From positions 2,536,001 to 2,600,000 of the forward strand of contig NZ_OY776574.1 of the NCBI RefSeq assembly GCF_963675815.1: a DNA stretch of 64,000 nt, read 5' to 3'. The translations under genes and the position numbers were made by a program. Under the pieces are notes generated by a model that did not search any database, was not told where the DNA came from, and saw only the letters and a program-made list of their open reading frames with translations. Shown here piece after piece: positions 7,535 to 15,933 of this stretch (positions are counted from its first letter, which is position 1; every line of letters begins with the position of its first letter). The DNA comes from an uncultured Desulfuromusa sp. (GTDB taxonomy: Bacteria > Desulfobacterota > Desulfuromonadia > Desulfuromonadales > Geopsychrobacteraceae).

Positions 7535-8973
7535 CTATGAGTCCCCGCGTTTGACATTGATTTCCAGGGTTTTTATTTTTTTTCTTAAGGTGTTGCGGTT
7601 GATCCCCAGAATCTGGGCTGTTTTGATCTGATTCCCCGGGTTTTTTGTAATACGATATTAATCAGGGGGCGCTCCACCTGATGAAGAACCATCTCATATA
7701 GGGTGTTCATTTCATGAAGATTCATTCGTGACAGAGAATTTTCAAGTTTTTGTGCAACCAGAGATTCCAGGGACTCATCCTGGCGTTGATATTTCCGGCC
7801 TTCGAGTAAATCCGGAAAATCCGCTGGTGTCAGCACCTGGTGGGGGGAGAGGAGGGTGGCTCTCTTAATATTATTCTCCAGTTCTCTGACATTTCCCGGC
7901 CAGTTGTGGATTTTGAATAACTCCAGCAGCTCTTTGCTGTACTCCATGGACTCGATCCCGAGATCCTGTTTTGACTTTTGCAGAAAATAATCGGCCAGCA
8001 GCGGAATATCGTCACGCCGTTCACGCAGGGCCGGCATTCTGATCGGGACCACGTTGAGACGATAATAGAGGTCTTCACGGAACTGTTTTTCTTTCACCCG
8101 AGTCAGGATATCCTGATTGGTGGCCGCAACAATTCGGACATCAACATGGAGAGTCTGATTCCCTCCGGTACGGGTTATTTCTTTTTCCTGTAAAACCCGC
8201 AGCAGTTTTGCCTGCAGTTCAAGGGGCATGTCACCTATTTCATCCAAAAACAGGGTTCCGCCGTTGGCTTGTTCGAATTTCCCGATTTTACGTTCTGTTG
8301 CTCCGGTAAAAGCACCACGCTCATGGCCAAACAGTTCTGTTTCCAGCAGCTCATGGGGGATGGCAGCGCAATTAAGGGCGATCAGGGGTTTGCCGAGCCG
8401 TTGACTGTTAACGTGGATGGCCCTGGCAATCAGCTCTTTGCCGGTGCCACTTTCACCTGTGACCAGAATCGTGGCATCGGAACCTGCAACGCGGCCGAGA
8501 ATTTTGTAGATATCCTGCATCGCCTGACTGTTGCCGATGATGGCTCGCCCAACGCTGTAGTGATCCTGCAACTCTTCTTTTAAGTGGTCAATTTCTCCTG
8601 TAAGGTCAGCCGCTTTTTCTGCTTTGAGGATAATGGCATCCAGGGCCGTCAAGTCAAAAGGTTTGGTAAGGTAGTCGTACGCACCGTGTTTCATGGCTGC
8701 AACAGCATTTTCCATGGTTGCTTCAGCTGTCATGATGATAATTAAGGTGTTTGGATATTCAGTGCGAAATTGTTTCAGTAGCTCAAGCCCCTGGACTCCC
8801 GGCATTTTAATGTCCAGAATCGCTAGATCATAGTTGTGTTTCTGAGCCAGATTTCTGGCTTGAGAACCGTCTTCAGCCAAGTCAACATGGAATCCTTGTT
8901 TTTTTAGCGCTTTGGATAGTACCCAGCGGATGCTCTCTTCATCGTCCGCGACAAGAATACGTTGAATCGCCAT
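7535..8973 (-). CDS. ntrC: NtrC-type sigma-54 response regulator, frameshifted near its 3' end
   Basis: Receiver domain (DDEESIRW, phospho-Asp in 'LAILDIKMPG', Lys in 'YLTKPFD'), then an AAA+ sigma-54 activation domain with Walker A 'GESGTGKE' and the sigma-54-contacting 'GAFTGA' loop, then a Fis-type DNA-binding tail. As read, the frame stops at 7585 with an unrelated tail after 'VLQKT'. Moving one base at 7638-7646 (ccc ggg then six T on the plus strand) restores the normal ending with 'GNQIKTAQILGINRNTLRKK' and a stop at 7535. So there is either a 1-nt indel in a homopolymer (mutation or sequencing error) or -1 recoding. It lies 5 bases after ntrB in a dusB-ntrB-ntrC operon, the classic nitrogen-regulation arrangement (nifR3-ntrB-ntrC). 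Confidence 0.85.
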
Positions 8974-8978
8974 TTGAT

Positions 8979-10106
8979 TTATCCTTTTTCGGTTTTATTA
9001 TCAGTCAGGTTGTGGAATAACGGCAATGAAACTTTGACTTTCGTTCCCCCTTCACTCCTGTTGATGAATTCCAGCATTCCCCCATGGTCGGTCACAATTT
9101 TCTGGCACATTGGCAAACCAAGCCCGCTACCTGTTTCTTTGGTGGTGTAGAAGGGGGTGAGGATTTTTTCCAACTCTGCTGCGGAAATTCCCGGCCCCTG
9201 ATCACTGATGGAAATTTGAACCATGGGAGTTGAACGGTTATCCGGTCGTCTTAAGTGATATTCCGTATCAACTTTGGTTGCTATTGTGATTTTGCTATGA
9301 TCTTCTGTTGCTTCACAACTGTTTTTTATCAGGTTCAAAAACAGTCTCATCAGTAAATCATGATCCCCTGGAATATCCGGAATGCTCGGATCGAGCTCCC
9401 ACACGAAGAGAATGCCACGATCACCTACGGTATTTTTTTGTAAGGTTATAATTTCATTCAGAATCTGACTGATATTAACGAATTCAATCTGAGTTTTCCG
9501 AGGGCGCGAAAGGTTCAATAATTCTTCAATGATGCGATTGACCCGCGTTGTTTCCCGGACAATGAGTTGAGTGTACTCTTGTAGCTCATCATTTCCGCTC
9601 AGTTCCATCTGCAGCAGTTGAGCAGATCCCTTGATGCCGCCGAGAGGGTTTTTGATCTCGTGTGCCAGCCCTGCGGCCATGGTTTCAATCATGGCTAAGC
9701 GATCAGCATTGCGTACCGCGCTTTCGAGTGAACGCACGCGAGTCAGGTCGTGAAGGACGATAACTGCTCCCTGCTGTGAAGTGGAGGCTGGGAGTATCGG
9801 TGAAACGGTGACACTGACCTGACGTTGTCGTGAATTTGTCTTTCTTAAAGTGACCGTCTCATGACTTGAGATTGAGCGCCCTTCCTGAAGAGTTGTGCGC
9901 AACAGATAGCAGAGGGTTTCATGACCTTTAAAGCATTCAAAAAAAGATTGATGAATTGATTGTTTTTCAGATAATCCTGAAAACAGCTGAGCAGATGAGT
10001 TGAAATAAATTATTTTTCCCTGCTGATCAACGGCAATGATGGCGTCATCAATGTTTTCCAGAATCAGGGCATATTCCTGATGTGAAAGTTGCTGGGTGTG
10101 ACTCAT
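8979..10106 (-). CDS. ntrB: NtrB-like sensor histidine kinase
   Basis: A 375-residue soluble kinase with no membrane segment. A PAS domain lies at about residues 10-125, followed by the H-box 'GLAHEIKNPLGGIKGSAQLL', which is the NtrB/GlnL form of the phospho-His helix, and an ATPase domain with N-box 'LFLNLIKNSCEAT', G1 'SDQGPGIS' and G2 'GSGLGLP'. It should phosphorylate the adjacent NtrC in response to nitrogen status through PII proteins (family knowledge). It overlaps dusB by four bases (ATGA) and precedes ntrC by 5 bases, so translation is likely coupled. Confidence 0.9.
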   Translation of the reverse strand: MSHTQQLSHQEYALILENIDDAIIAVDQQGKIIYFNSSAQLFSGLSEKQSIHQSFFECFKGHETLCYLLRTTLQEGRSISSHETVTLRKTNSRQRQVSVTVSPILPASTSQQGAVIVLHDLTRVRSLESAVRNADRLAMIETMAAGLAHEIKNPLGGIKGSAQLLQMELSGNDELQEYTQLIVRETTRVNRIIEELLNLSRPRKTQIEFVNISQILNEIITLQKNTVGDRGILFVWELDPSIPDIPGDHDLLMRLFLNLIKNSCEATEDHSKITIATKVDTEYHLRRPDNRSTPMVQISISDQGPGISAAELEKILTPFYTTKETGSGLGLPMCQKIVTDHGGMLEFINRSEGGTKVKVSLPLFHNLTDNKTEKG

Positions 10107-11083
10107 GCCGCCTCACATTCAGAAAAAAACATTCTGGTGAGCTCCAGAATTTGATCGAGCCGTTCTATTTTTTGCAGGGATGCGCGAAAAAGGGCCGCAC
10201 CTTCAAAACCCCGTGCGTACCAACAGAGATGTTTTCGCATCTCCAGAATAGCTTTTTTCTCTCCAAAGTGCTCATGATGCAACTGCAGATGGTGCAATGC
10301 TATCTGGTACTTTTCCTGCGGGCTTGGAGATGTCACCGGTTTTCCGTCCAGTTGGTCCAGAATTTGACGAATCAACCAGGGGTTTCCATAGCTTCCTCGC
10401 CCTATCATAATGGCGTCGCAACCTGTCTGTTGCAGCATTTTCAGACCATCAGCGGCATTGAAGATGTCCCCACTTCCAAACACTGGTATATTTAGCGTCG
10501 ATTTGAGCGCAGAAATGTGATCCCAGCGTGCGTTTCCGGAAAATCCCTGGCTCCGAGGGCGTGGATGAAGGGTAATTGCATCAACGCCCTCTGCTTCGGC
10601 AATCCGACCTATCTCTAAAAAGTTAAGAGATTGTTCGTCCCAACCTGAGCGTATTTTTATCGTCAGGGGGCCGGGATAAATTTTACGGACAGCAGCAAGA
10701 ATTCGGGCAACCTTGAGGGGGTCTTGAAGCAGTGCACTGCCTGCTCCGTTTCGCACCACTTTTTTGACCGGACAACCCATGTTTATGTCCAGCAGATTGG
10801 TTTCATCTCTGATGATTTCCGTGGCCATTGAGAGAACCGTCGGACTTTCTCCAAATAGCTGAATACCAAGGGGAAATTCCTCTTTGTGGGTGGCCATCAG
10901 GAGATGTGTTCTTTTGCCGTCCCGGATCAGGCCATTGGCACTTATCATTTCTGAGAAAACCAGGCCGGCGCCGAATGATTTCATCACTCTTCGATAGGGG
11001 AGACTGGTGATTCCCGCCATTGGTGCAAGGATGACAGGACTTGATAGTTGCAGGGTCTTTATTTGGGGTGATTTTGTTTGCAT
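10103..11083 (-). CDS. dusB: tRNA-dihydrouridine synthase DusB
   Basis: A 326-residue FMN enzyme that reduces uridines in the tRNA D-loop. A TIM barrel starts with 'SSPVILAPMAGITSLPYRRV', then 'EMISANGL', 'DINMGCPVKKVVRNGAGSALLQDP' (with the catalytic Cys), 'ITLHPRPRSQGFSG' and 'FGSGDIFNAADG...GCDAIMIGRGSYGNPW', the DusB/Nir3 pattern. It is the first gene of the dusB-ntrB-ntrC operon and overlaps ntrB by four bases. Confidence 0.96.
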   Translation of the reverse strand: MQTKSPQIKTLQLSSPVILAPMAGITSLPYRRVMKSFGAGLVFSEMISANGLIRDGKRTHLLMATHKEEFPLGIQLFGESPTVLSMATEIIRDETNLLDINMGCPVKKVVRNGAGSALLQDPLKVARILAAVRKIYPGPLTIKIRSGWDEQSLNFLEIGRIAEAEGVDAITLHPRPRSQGFSGNARWDHISALKSTLNIPVFGSGDIFNAADGLKMLQQTGCDAIMIGRGSYGNPWLIRQILDQLDGKPVTSPSPQEKYQIALHHLQLHHEHFGEKKAILEMRKHLCWYARGFEGAALFRASLQKIERLDQILELTRMFFSECEAA

Positions 11084-11431
11084 AATTATTAGGCATTTTA
11101 TGCTCTCTGTATTGATCTGGCAAGTAAAAAAGACTCTTTTTGTCAGCTAAAACCACTCAACTTATGTGGGTACATTTTTGAATACTGTATACAATTTACC
11201 GCTTGACAATGGGGGAGTGAGTTGTTAGAACAATATTTGTGATTTTAGGCGAAAGAAGGTTTATGGGGTCATGAAAATGGCTCCATGAAGACATTTCTAA
11301 ATTCAGTTTATAACCTGCATAAAAAGCTGTTTTTTTATGCAGTTCGCTTTCCGCATTGCGGAATATATCTTTCTTGGCTCGTATGAGCTTCTCGAATTGT
11401 TTATTCAACAACCAAAAAAAGGAGAGAGAGT
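11084..11431. other. Intergenic region between dusB and gltA
   Basis: No gene is seen in these 348 bases. The region holds divergent promoters for dusB and gltA, an AT-rich hairpin (ctgcataaaaa at 11315-11325 against tttttatgcag at 11332-11342) and a small GC hairpin (ttccgc 11349-11354 / gcggaa 11358-11363). The gltA Shine-Dalgarno (ggagagaga) lies at about 11421-11429. Confidence 0.6.
11203..11231 (+). promoter_or_regulatory. Candidate sigma-70 promoter for gltA
   Basis: TTGACA at 11203-11208, 17 bases, then TAGAAC at 11226-11231. This implies a 5' leader of about 190 bases containing the two hairpins noted in the region. Visual match only. Confidence 0.5.
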
Positions 11432-12745
11432 ATGTCAACATTGAAAAAGGTTTTAGCGGAAAAGATTGCTGCGCATCGTCCCCGCACAACCAAACTGGCT
11501 AAAGAGTTTGCTGATGTCAGTCTTGGCGAAGCGACTATCGGTCAGGCAATCGGTGGTGCTCGCGGTATCAAGTGTCTGGTTACTGATATCTCCTATCTTG
11601 ATCCGATGGAAGGGATCCGCTTCCGCGGCATGACTATTCCTGAAACTTTTGCAGCTCTGCCAAAAGTTCCTGGTAGCAATTATCCTTATGTTGAGGGTTT
11701 CTGGTATCTGCTGATGACCGGTGATGTTCCAACTATGGAGCAAACACTTGAGGTTGTTGAAGACTGGAAGAGCCGTTCAGCGATTCCTGAGTATGTTATT
11801 GACGTTCTTCGTGCTCTGCCACGTGACAGCCATCCAATGGTTATGTTCTCATCAGCTATTCTGGCCATGCAACGTGACTCTGTATTTTCAAGCAACTATG
11901 CTGCCGGCAAATTCAACAAGATGACTTGCTGGGAAGATATGTTTGAAGATTCCACTAACCTGATGGCCAAACTTGGTCCTATCGGTGCATACATCTATCG
12001 CATGAAGTACAAAGGCGATACACATATCGCTGCCGATCCGGATCTGGATATGGGTGGTAACTTTGCTCATATGATCGGGCAAAGTGAAGATTACAAAGAT
12101 GTTGCCCGGATGTATTTCATCCTCCATTCCGATCATGAGTCCGGTAATGTTTCTGCTCATACGACTCACCTTGTTGCTTCTGCCCTGTCAGATGCTTACT
12201 ATGCCTACAGTGCCGGTATCAACGGTCTTGCTGGTCCTCTGCATGGTCTGGCAAACGAAGAAGTTCTCCGTTGGACTCAAAACTTCATGGCTAAGCTTGG
12301 TGGCGAACTGCCAACTGAAGAGCAGCTTAAAGAAGCTCTCTGGGCAACTCTTAACAGCGGTCAGGTTATTCCTGGTTACGGTCACGCTGTTCTGCGTAAA
12401 ACTGACCCACGCTACACCTCACAGCGTGAGTTCTGCCTCAACACTGAAGGCCTCAAAGATTATCCATTGTTCAAACTGGTCAGCATGATCTTTGATGTGA
12501 CCCCGGATATTCTGGTTGAGCAAGGTAAAGCCAAGAACCCATGGCCAAATGTTGACGCTCAGTCAGGTGTCATCCAATGGTACTATGGTGTTACCCAGTA
12601 CGAATTCTACACCGTTCTGTTCGGTATCGGTCGTGCTCTTGGTTGCTTGCCGAACATTACTTGGGACCGTGCTCTTGGTTATGCTATTGAGCGTCCTAAG
12701 TCTGTTACCACTGATATGCTTGAGGCTGCTGCCGGTATCAAATAA
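11432..12745 (+). CDS. gltA: Citrate synthase, eukaryote-like type
   Basis: A 437-residue citrate synthase that condenses oxaloacetate and acetyl-CoA. Catalytic motifs are present: 'GPLHGLANEEVLRW' (His), 'GYGHAVLRKTDPRY' (His) and a late Asp in the 'VDAQSGV' region. The N-terminus ('IRFRGMTIPETFAALP') and overall length follow the mitochondrial-like branch rather than E. coli GltA. Such eukaryote-like enzymes are characteristic of Geobacteraceae (established literature), which supports the taxonomic reading of the window. A strong Shine-Dalgarno and clear terminator suggest a highly expressed single-gene transcript. Confidence 0.96.
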   Translation: MSTLKKVLAEKIAAHRPRTTKLAKEFADVSLGEATIGQAIGGARGIKCLVTDISYLDPMEGIRFRGMTIPETFAALPKVPGSNYPYVEGFWYLLMTGDVPTMEQTLEVVEDWKSRSAIPEYVIDVLRALPRDSHPMVMFSSAILAMQRDSVFSSNYAAGKFNKMTCWEDMFEDSTNLMAKLGPIGAYIYRMKYKGDTHIAADPDLDMGGNFAHMIGQSEDYKDVARMYFILHSDHESGNVSAHTTHLVASALSDAYYAYSAGINGLAGPLHGLANEEVLRWTQNFMAKLGGELPTEEQLKEALWATLNSGQVIPGYGHAVLRKTDPRYTSQREFCLNTEGLKDYPLFKLVSMIFDVTPDILVEQGKAKNPWPNVDAQSGVIQWYYGVTQYEFYTVLFGIGRALGCLPNITWDRALGYAIERPKSVTTDMLEAAAGIK

Positions 12746-12772
12746 AACAAATAGTTTTATGGTATTTTATTT

Positions 12773-12811
12773 AGGGGGAGATTCCTTTGGGAATCTCCCC
12801 CTTTTTTTTAT
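12773..12811 (+). terminator. Terminator after gltA
   Basis: GC-rich stem agggggagattc / gaatctccccct closed by a short loop and followed by eight T. Confidence 0.9.
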
Positions 12812-12919
12812 GCTTTAATTTTGCTGAAATTTTGCCGCTAAACCTGTTTATTTTCTTTCATATTGGAGTATAATTTCACACAGTCATATCTTATTTTAGA
12901 GTTGCAAAAGGGGCTGTAT

Positions 12920-13606
12920 ATGAAACAGAGGTTATGTGCGATTTTTGTTGTTTTTTTGCTGTTTGCCGGTTTGTCTGGGTGTGCAACGAATACGACCCAC
13001 GAAAGCACCAAAAAAGGGGCTGGGATTGGAGCTCTGGTCGGAGCGGTATCAGGTGCTATTATCGGTTATCAAAATGATCATTCCGGAGGGGCACTGAGAG
13101 GAGCTCTGATTGGTGGTGCTGCAGGCGGTGCATTAGGCGCAGGTGCAGGGGCCTATATGGATAAGCAGCAGACTGAGTTTGAACAAGAGCTTGCAAATGA
13201 ACGTGCGCAGCATCAGGTTGAAATTGAACGGCAGCAGAATGAAATTCTCAAGCTGACATTGAACAGTGAAGTGTCTTTTGATTTTAATTCAGCGAGAATT
13301 AAGTCTGCTTTTTATTCTCCTCTTAATAAAATTTCTGACATCATGAGTCGTTATCCGCAAACCCAGATTCTGGTTGTCGGTCATACTGACAATGTTGGTT
13401 CTGACCAGTATAACTTTGATCTTTCTCTCAGAAGAGCAAACGCCGTGGCTGATTATTTAATTATGCATGGGGTGAGTAGTTCCAGAATGGGAACGGAAGG
13501 ACATGGTGAAATGGAGCCAATCGCCAGCAATGATACGCTGACGGGACGCGCACAAAACCGGCGAGTGGAAATATTTGTCGTTCCGAATAAAAATGCGGGA
13601 CAATAA
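12920..13606 (+). CDS. OmpA-family lipoprotein with glycine-zipper (YiaD-like)
   Basis: A 228-residue lipoprotein: signal peptide with lipobox 'LSGC' at about residue 20, then a glycine-zipper membrane segment ('GAGIGALVGAVSGAIIGY' and a second Gly/Ala-rich run) at about 33-80, a coiled segment rich in Glu/Gln, and an OmpA C-terminal peptidoglycan-binding domain ('VSFDFNSARIKS', 'VVGHTDNVGSDQYN', 'LSLRRANAVADYL', 'GRAQNRRVEIFV'). It should tether the outer membrane to peptidoglycan. ATG 12920 follows AAAAGGGG; the longer frame from 12863 would spoil the signal peptide. Confidence 0.9.
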   Translation: MKQRLCAIFVVFLLFAGLSGCATNTTHESTKKGAGIGALVGAVSGAIIGYQNDHSGGALRGALIGGAAGGALGAGAGAYMDKQQTEFEQELANERAQHQVEIERQQNEILKLTLNSEVSFDFNSARIKSAFYSPLNKISDIMSRYPQTQILVVGHTDNVGSDQYNFDLSLRRANAVADYLIMHGVSSSRMGTEGHGEMEPIASNDTLTGRAQNRRVEIFVVPNKNAGQ

Positions 13607-13617
13607 TAAAGCAGGAA

Positions 13618-13650
13618 CTAGGGCAATCTTTTGAGTTTGCCCTAGTCTTT
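13618..13650. terminator. Bidirectional terminator
   Basis: Stem actagggcaa (13618-13627) / ttgccctagt (13638-13647) between the convergent OmpA-like and methyltransferase genes; it overlaps the last bases of the latter. Confidence 0.75.
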
Positions 13651-14502
13651 ATCTGTGTCAGCAGGTTTGTCGGTCGCTTCCATGATTTCTGGCGTTGCCT
13701 TTTGGTGGATATGTTTTTCTTTTTCTTTTCGCGTGGCGTAGATCAATAATTTTTTGTCAGTATAAGACTCGACTTCACCGGCGAAAGATTCAATTTGAAA
13801 ATAGTCGTGGATCTTTTGCGGGGCGTCCATGAAGAATTTGTTCAGCTCCTGAACCTTCCCACGATTCAGCCCTGCTGTTTTTGTCCATTCTTGAAAGTCA
13901 TGCGTTTTCGAAATAATTTGAATTTCTTGTAGAATCAGTTCGGAGTCCTGGATCATTTCCCGCCATTCATCTTCATTAAATGCTTTGATGTGGGTTGGGT
14001 TGCGCATTTTTTCCATGGTTTGGAAGAAATCTGCAATTTCAGGATCTGACGGCATCAGAGTGTCAATGATGGCCATTCGACCACCGCGACGTAAAACACG
14101 GTGAAATTCACGTAACGCCTTAGGAACATCCGGAAAATGATGAGGAGCAATACGACAGGTGAGAAGAGTAAAAGATCCCGCCGGAAAGGGGAGGTCTTCA
14201 GCGTCTGCTTCACGGAAAACAACATTGTCAACTCGACCTTCTTCGGCAATGTGCTCCTGGGCTTTTTTCAGCATTTGCATCGTCAGGTCAGAAGCAACAA
14301 CCTGTCTGACCATAGGTGCAAAAAAGAGCGCCATATGGCCGCCGCCACAGGCGACATCGAGCATATTATCATCATGAGACGGCTTAAGCAGCTTTGCTGC
14401 TTGTTCCAAGTCTTCACCACCGGAAAAATGGGTCGCTTCAACATATGCAGAAGCAGTTCTGCCAAACTGCTCACGGATTCGATTTTTAAATTTACTGTTC
14501 AT
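13642..14502 (-). CDS. Class I SAM-dependent methyltransferase (UbiE-like)
   Basis: A 286-residue Rossmann methyltransferase. Motif I is 'MLDVACGGGHMALFFAP', followed by 'VVASDLTMQMLKKAQE', the post-I acid region 'FREADAEDLPFPAGSFTLLTC', and 'LREFHRVLRRGGRMAIID'. This is the UbiE/COQ5 pattern, but the C-terminal half has no recognisable substrate signature and the tail is Lys/Glu-rich, so the substrate is unknown. The Shine-Dalgarno (aaggag) is visible on the minus strand upstream of the ATG at 14502. It is divergent from the rRNA methyltransferase gene. Confidence 0.85.
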   Translation of the reverse strand: MNSKFKNRIREQFGRTASAYVEATHFSGGEDLEQAAKLLKPSHDDNMLDVACGGGHMALFFAPMVRQVVASDLTMQMLKKAQEHIAEEGRVDNVVFREADAEDLPFPAGSFTLLTCRIAPHHFPDVPKALREFHRVLRRGGRMAIIDTLMPSDPEIADFFQTMEKMRNPTHIKAFNEDEWREMIQDSELILQEIQIISKTHDFQEWTKTAGLNRGKVQELNKFFMDAPQKIHDYFQIESFAGEVESYTDKKLLIYATRKEKEKHIHQKATPEIMEATDKPADTDKD

Positions 14503-14622
14503 TCAGACTCCTTCTGTGTATATCTTCGCTATTATAGCATTGTACTGAAATAATTTTGAAAATATTTAACCGCCTGATCTTTAAAATTAAGTTTAAATTG
14601 TATCTTATTTCGAAACTGTCAC

Positions 14623-14651
14623 TTGGCGTCAAGGTTTGACTCCGCTACAAT
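14623..14651 (+). promoter_or_regulatory. Candidate sigma-70 promoter for the RlmI-like gene
   Basis: TTGGCG at 14623-14628, 17 bases, TACAAT at 14646-14651, placed 45 bases before the start codon. Visual match only. Confidence 0.5.
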
Positions 14652-14696
14652 TCAATTTTTTTGAAGAAACTTGATGGTTTGAGCAAGGGATGTCCT

Positions 14697-15893
14697 ATGA
14701 AAAAATGTCATGTTGGTCCGGAAACAATCCGTATGCTTGAATTGGGACATCCCTGGGTTCTCTCTGATCGTTACACAAAGCAATGGCCTGTCGGCGAGTC
14801 AGGTGAGCTGATCGCACTTGTTGATGATAAAAACCATCATCTGGCGACTGCCCTGTACGACCCCAAAGATCGGATTGTCGCGAGAGTTCTCGATCACAAT
14901 AAAATACAGTTAACCGTAGAATGGCTTGAAAAGAAGCTTCTGCAAGCGAAGTTGTTGCGTTTGCATGCCCGACTCGACGAAACCGATGCGTACCGCTGGC
15001 TCAATAGTGAAGGAGATGGATTGCCCGGGGTGACGATTGACCGTTACGGCGATTATGTGATGCTGCAACTTTATACCTCTGGCTGGGATATCCATCTTGA
15101 TCTTTTGACGACAGCAGTACAAAAAGTTTTTCAGCCTAAAGGGATTTACCGTAAGTTGAGACCTCAGGAAACGCGTGCGTTGGAAGCAAAAAGACGAACA
15201 AAGGAATACAGTCATTTAATTGCAGGGAAGCCGGCACCCGTTCCCTTGCAAGTGCAAGAAAACGGATTGAACTTTCTGGTCGATTTACGAGAAGGGCTCA
15301 ATACCGGTCTTTTCCCGGATCAGAGGCGTAATCGACAAGAATTTTCGGCTCGGGTTGCTGGGAAGCGAGTGTTGAATCTATTTGCTTTTACAGGAGCTTT
15401 TTCTGTTGTCGCTGCCGCTTCCGGGGCTCAAAAAGTGACCAGTGTCGATGTTTCGGCAAAGTATCTGGATATTGCTCGAGAGAACTTTTCCATCAACAGA
15501 ATTAATCCGAAACGACATGAGTTTGTTGTCGGTGATGTGTTTACTGAATTGGCCAAAATGCAGGCACAAAAGCGTCGTTTTGATGTTATTTTGTTTGATC
15601 CCCCATCATTCTCCACGACCAGCAAAAGTCGTTTTTCCACCCATGGGGGAACGTCAAAGCTTGTTTCTGCAACCATGCCCCTGCTGGAATCCGGTGGTTT
15701 ACTCATCAGTTCCAGTAATCATCAAAAAGTCTCTATGGACGATTATATGAAAGAGTTGCGGCGAGGGGCTTTGCAGTCCGGGGACCAGCTGAAGACAATT
15801 TTCACCAGCGGCCAGCCGGAAGATTTTCCCTGCTCTGTCAGTTTTCCTGAAGGTCGATATCTCAAATTTGTTATCAGTGTGAAAAACCAGTGA
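14697..15893 (+). CDS. RlmI-like 23S rRNA cytosine-C5 methyltransferase
   Basis: A 398-residue protein with an N-terminal PUA-like RNA-binding domain ('ETIRMLELGHPWVLSDRYTKQWP'), then 'WLNSEGDGLPGVTIDRYGDYVMLQ', and a C-terminal SAM-binding domain ('GLFPDQRRNRQEF', 'VLNLFAFTGAFSVVAAASGAQ', 'VTSVDVSAKYLDIARENF', 'FDVILFDPPSFS'). E. coli RlmI methylates C1962 of 23S rRNA; the order and spacing match that family. ATG 14697 has AAGGGA upstream and gives the expected N-terminus; the TTG at 14661 does not. Confidence 0.88.
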   Translation: MKKCHVGPETIRMLELGHPWVLSDRYTKQWPVGESGELIALVDDKNHHLATALYDPKDRIVARVLDHNKIQLTVEWLEKKLLQAKLLRLHARLDETDAYRWLNSEGDGLPGVTIDRYGDYVMLQLYTSGWDIHLDLLTTAVQKVFQPKGIYRKLRPQETRALEAKRRTKEYSHLIAGKPAPVPLQVQENGLNFLVDLREGLNTGLFPDQRRNRQEFSARVAGKRVLNLFAFTGAFSVVAAASGAQKVTSVDVSAKYLDIARENFSINRINPKRHEFVVGDVFTELAKMQAQKRRFDVILFDPPSFSTTSKSRFSTHGGTSKLVSATMPLLESGGLLISSSNHQKVSMDDYMKELRRGALQSGDQLKTIFTSGQPEDFPCSVSFPEGRYLKFVISVKNQ

Positions 15894-15933
15894 ATGACGC
15901 GATCCTTCTTTGTGGTGGAATTCAGTTTCAGAT

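Noticed and set aside
7638..7650. Programmed -1 frameshift heptamer in ntrC
   Set aside because: The run of A in the mRNA is in the wrong phase for the X-XXY-YYZ rule, so indel or sequencing error is favoured.
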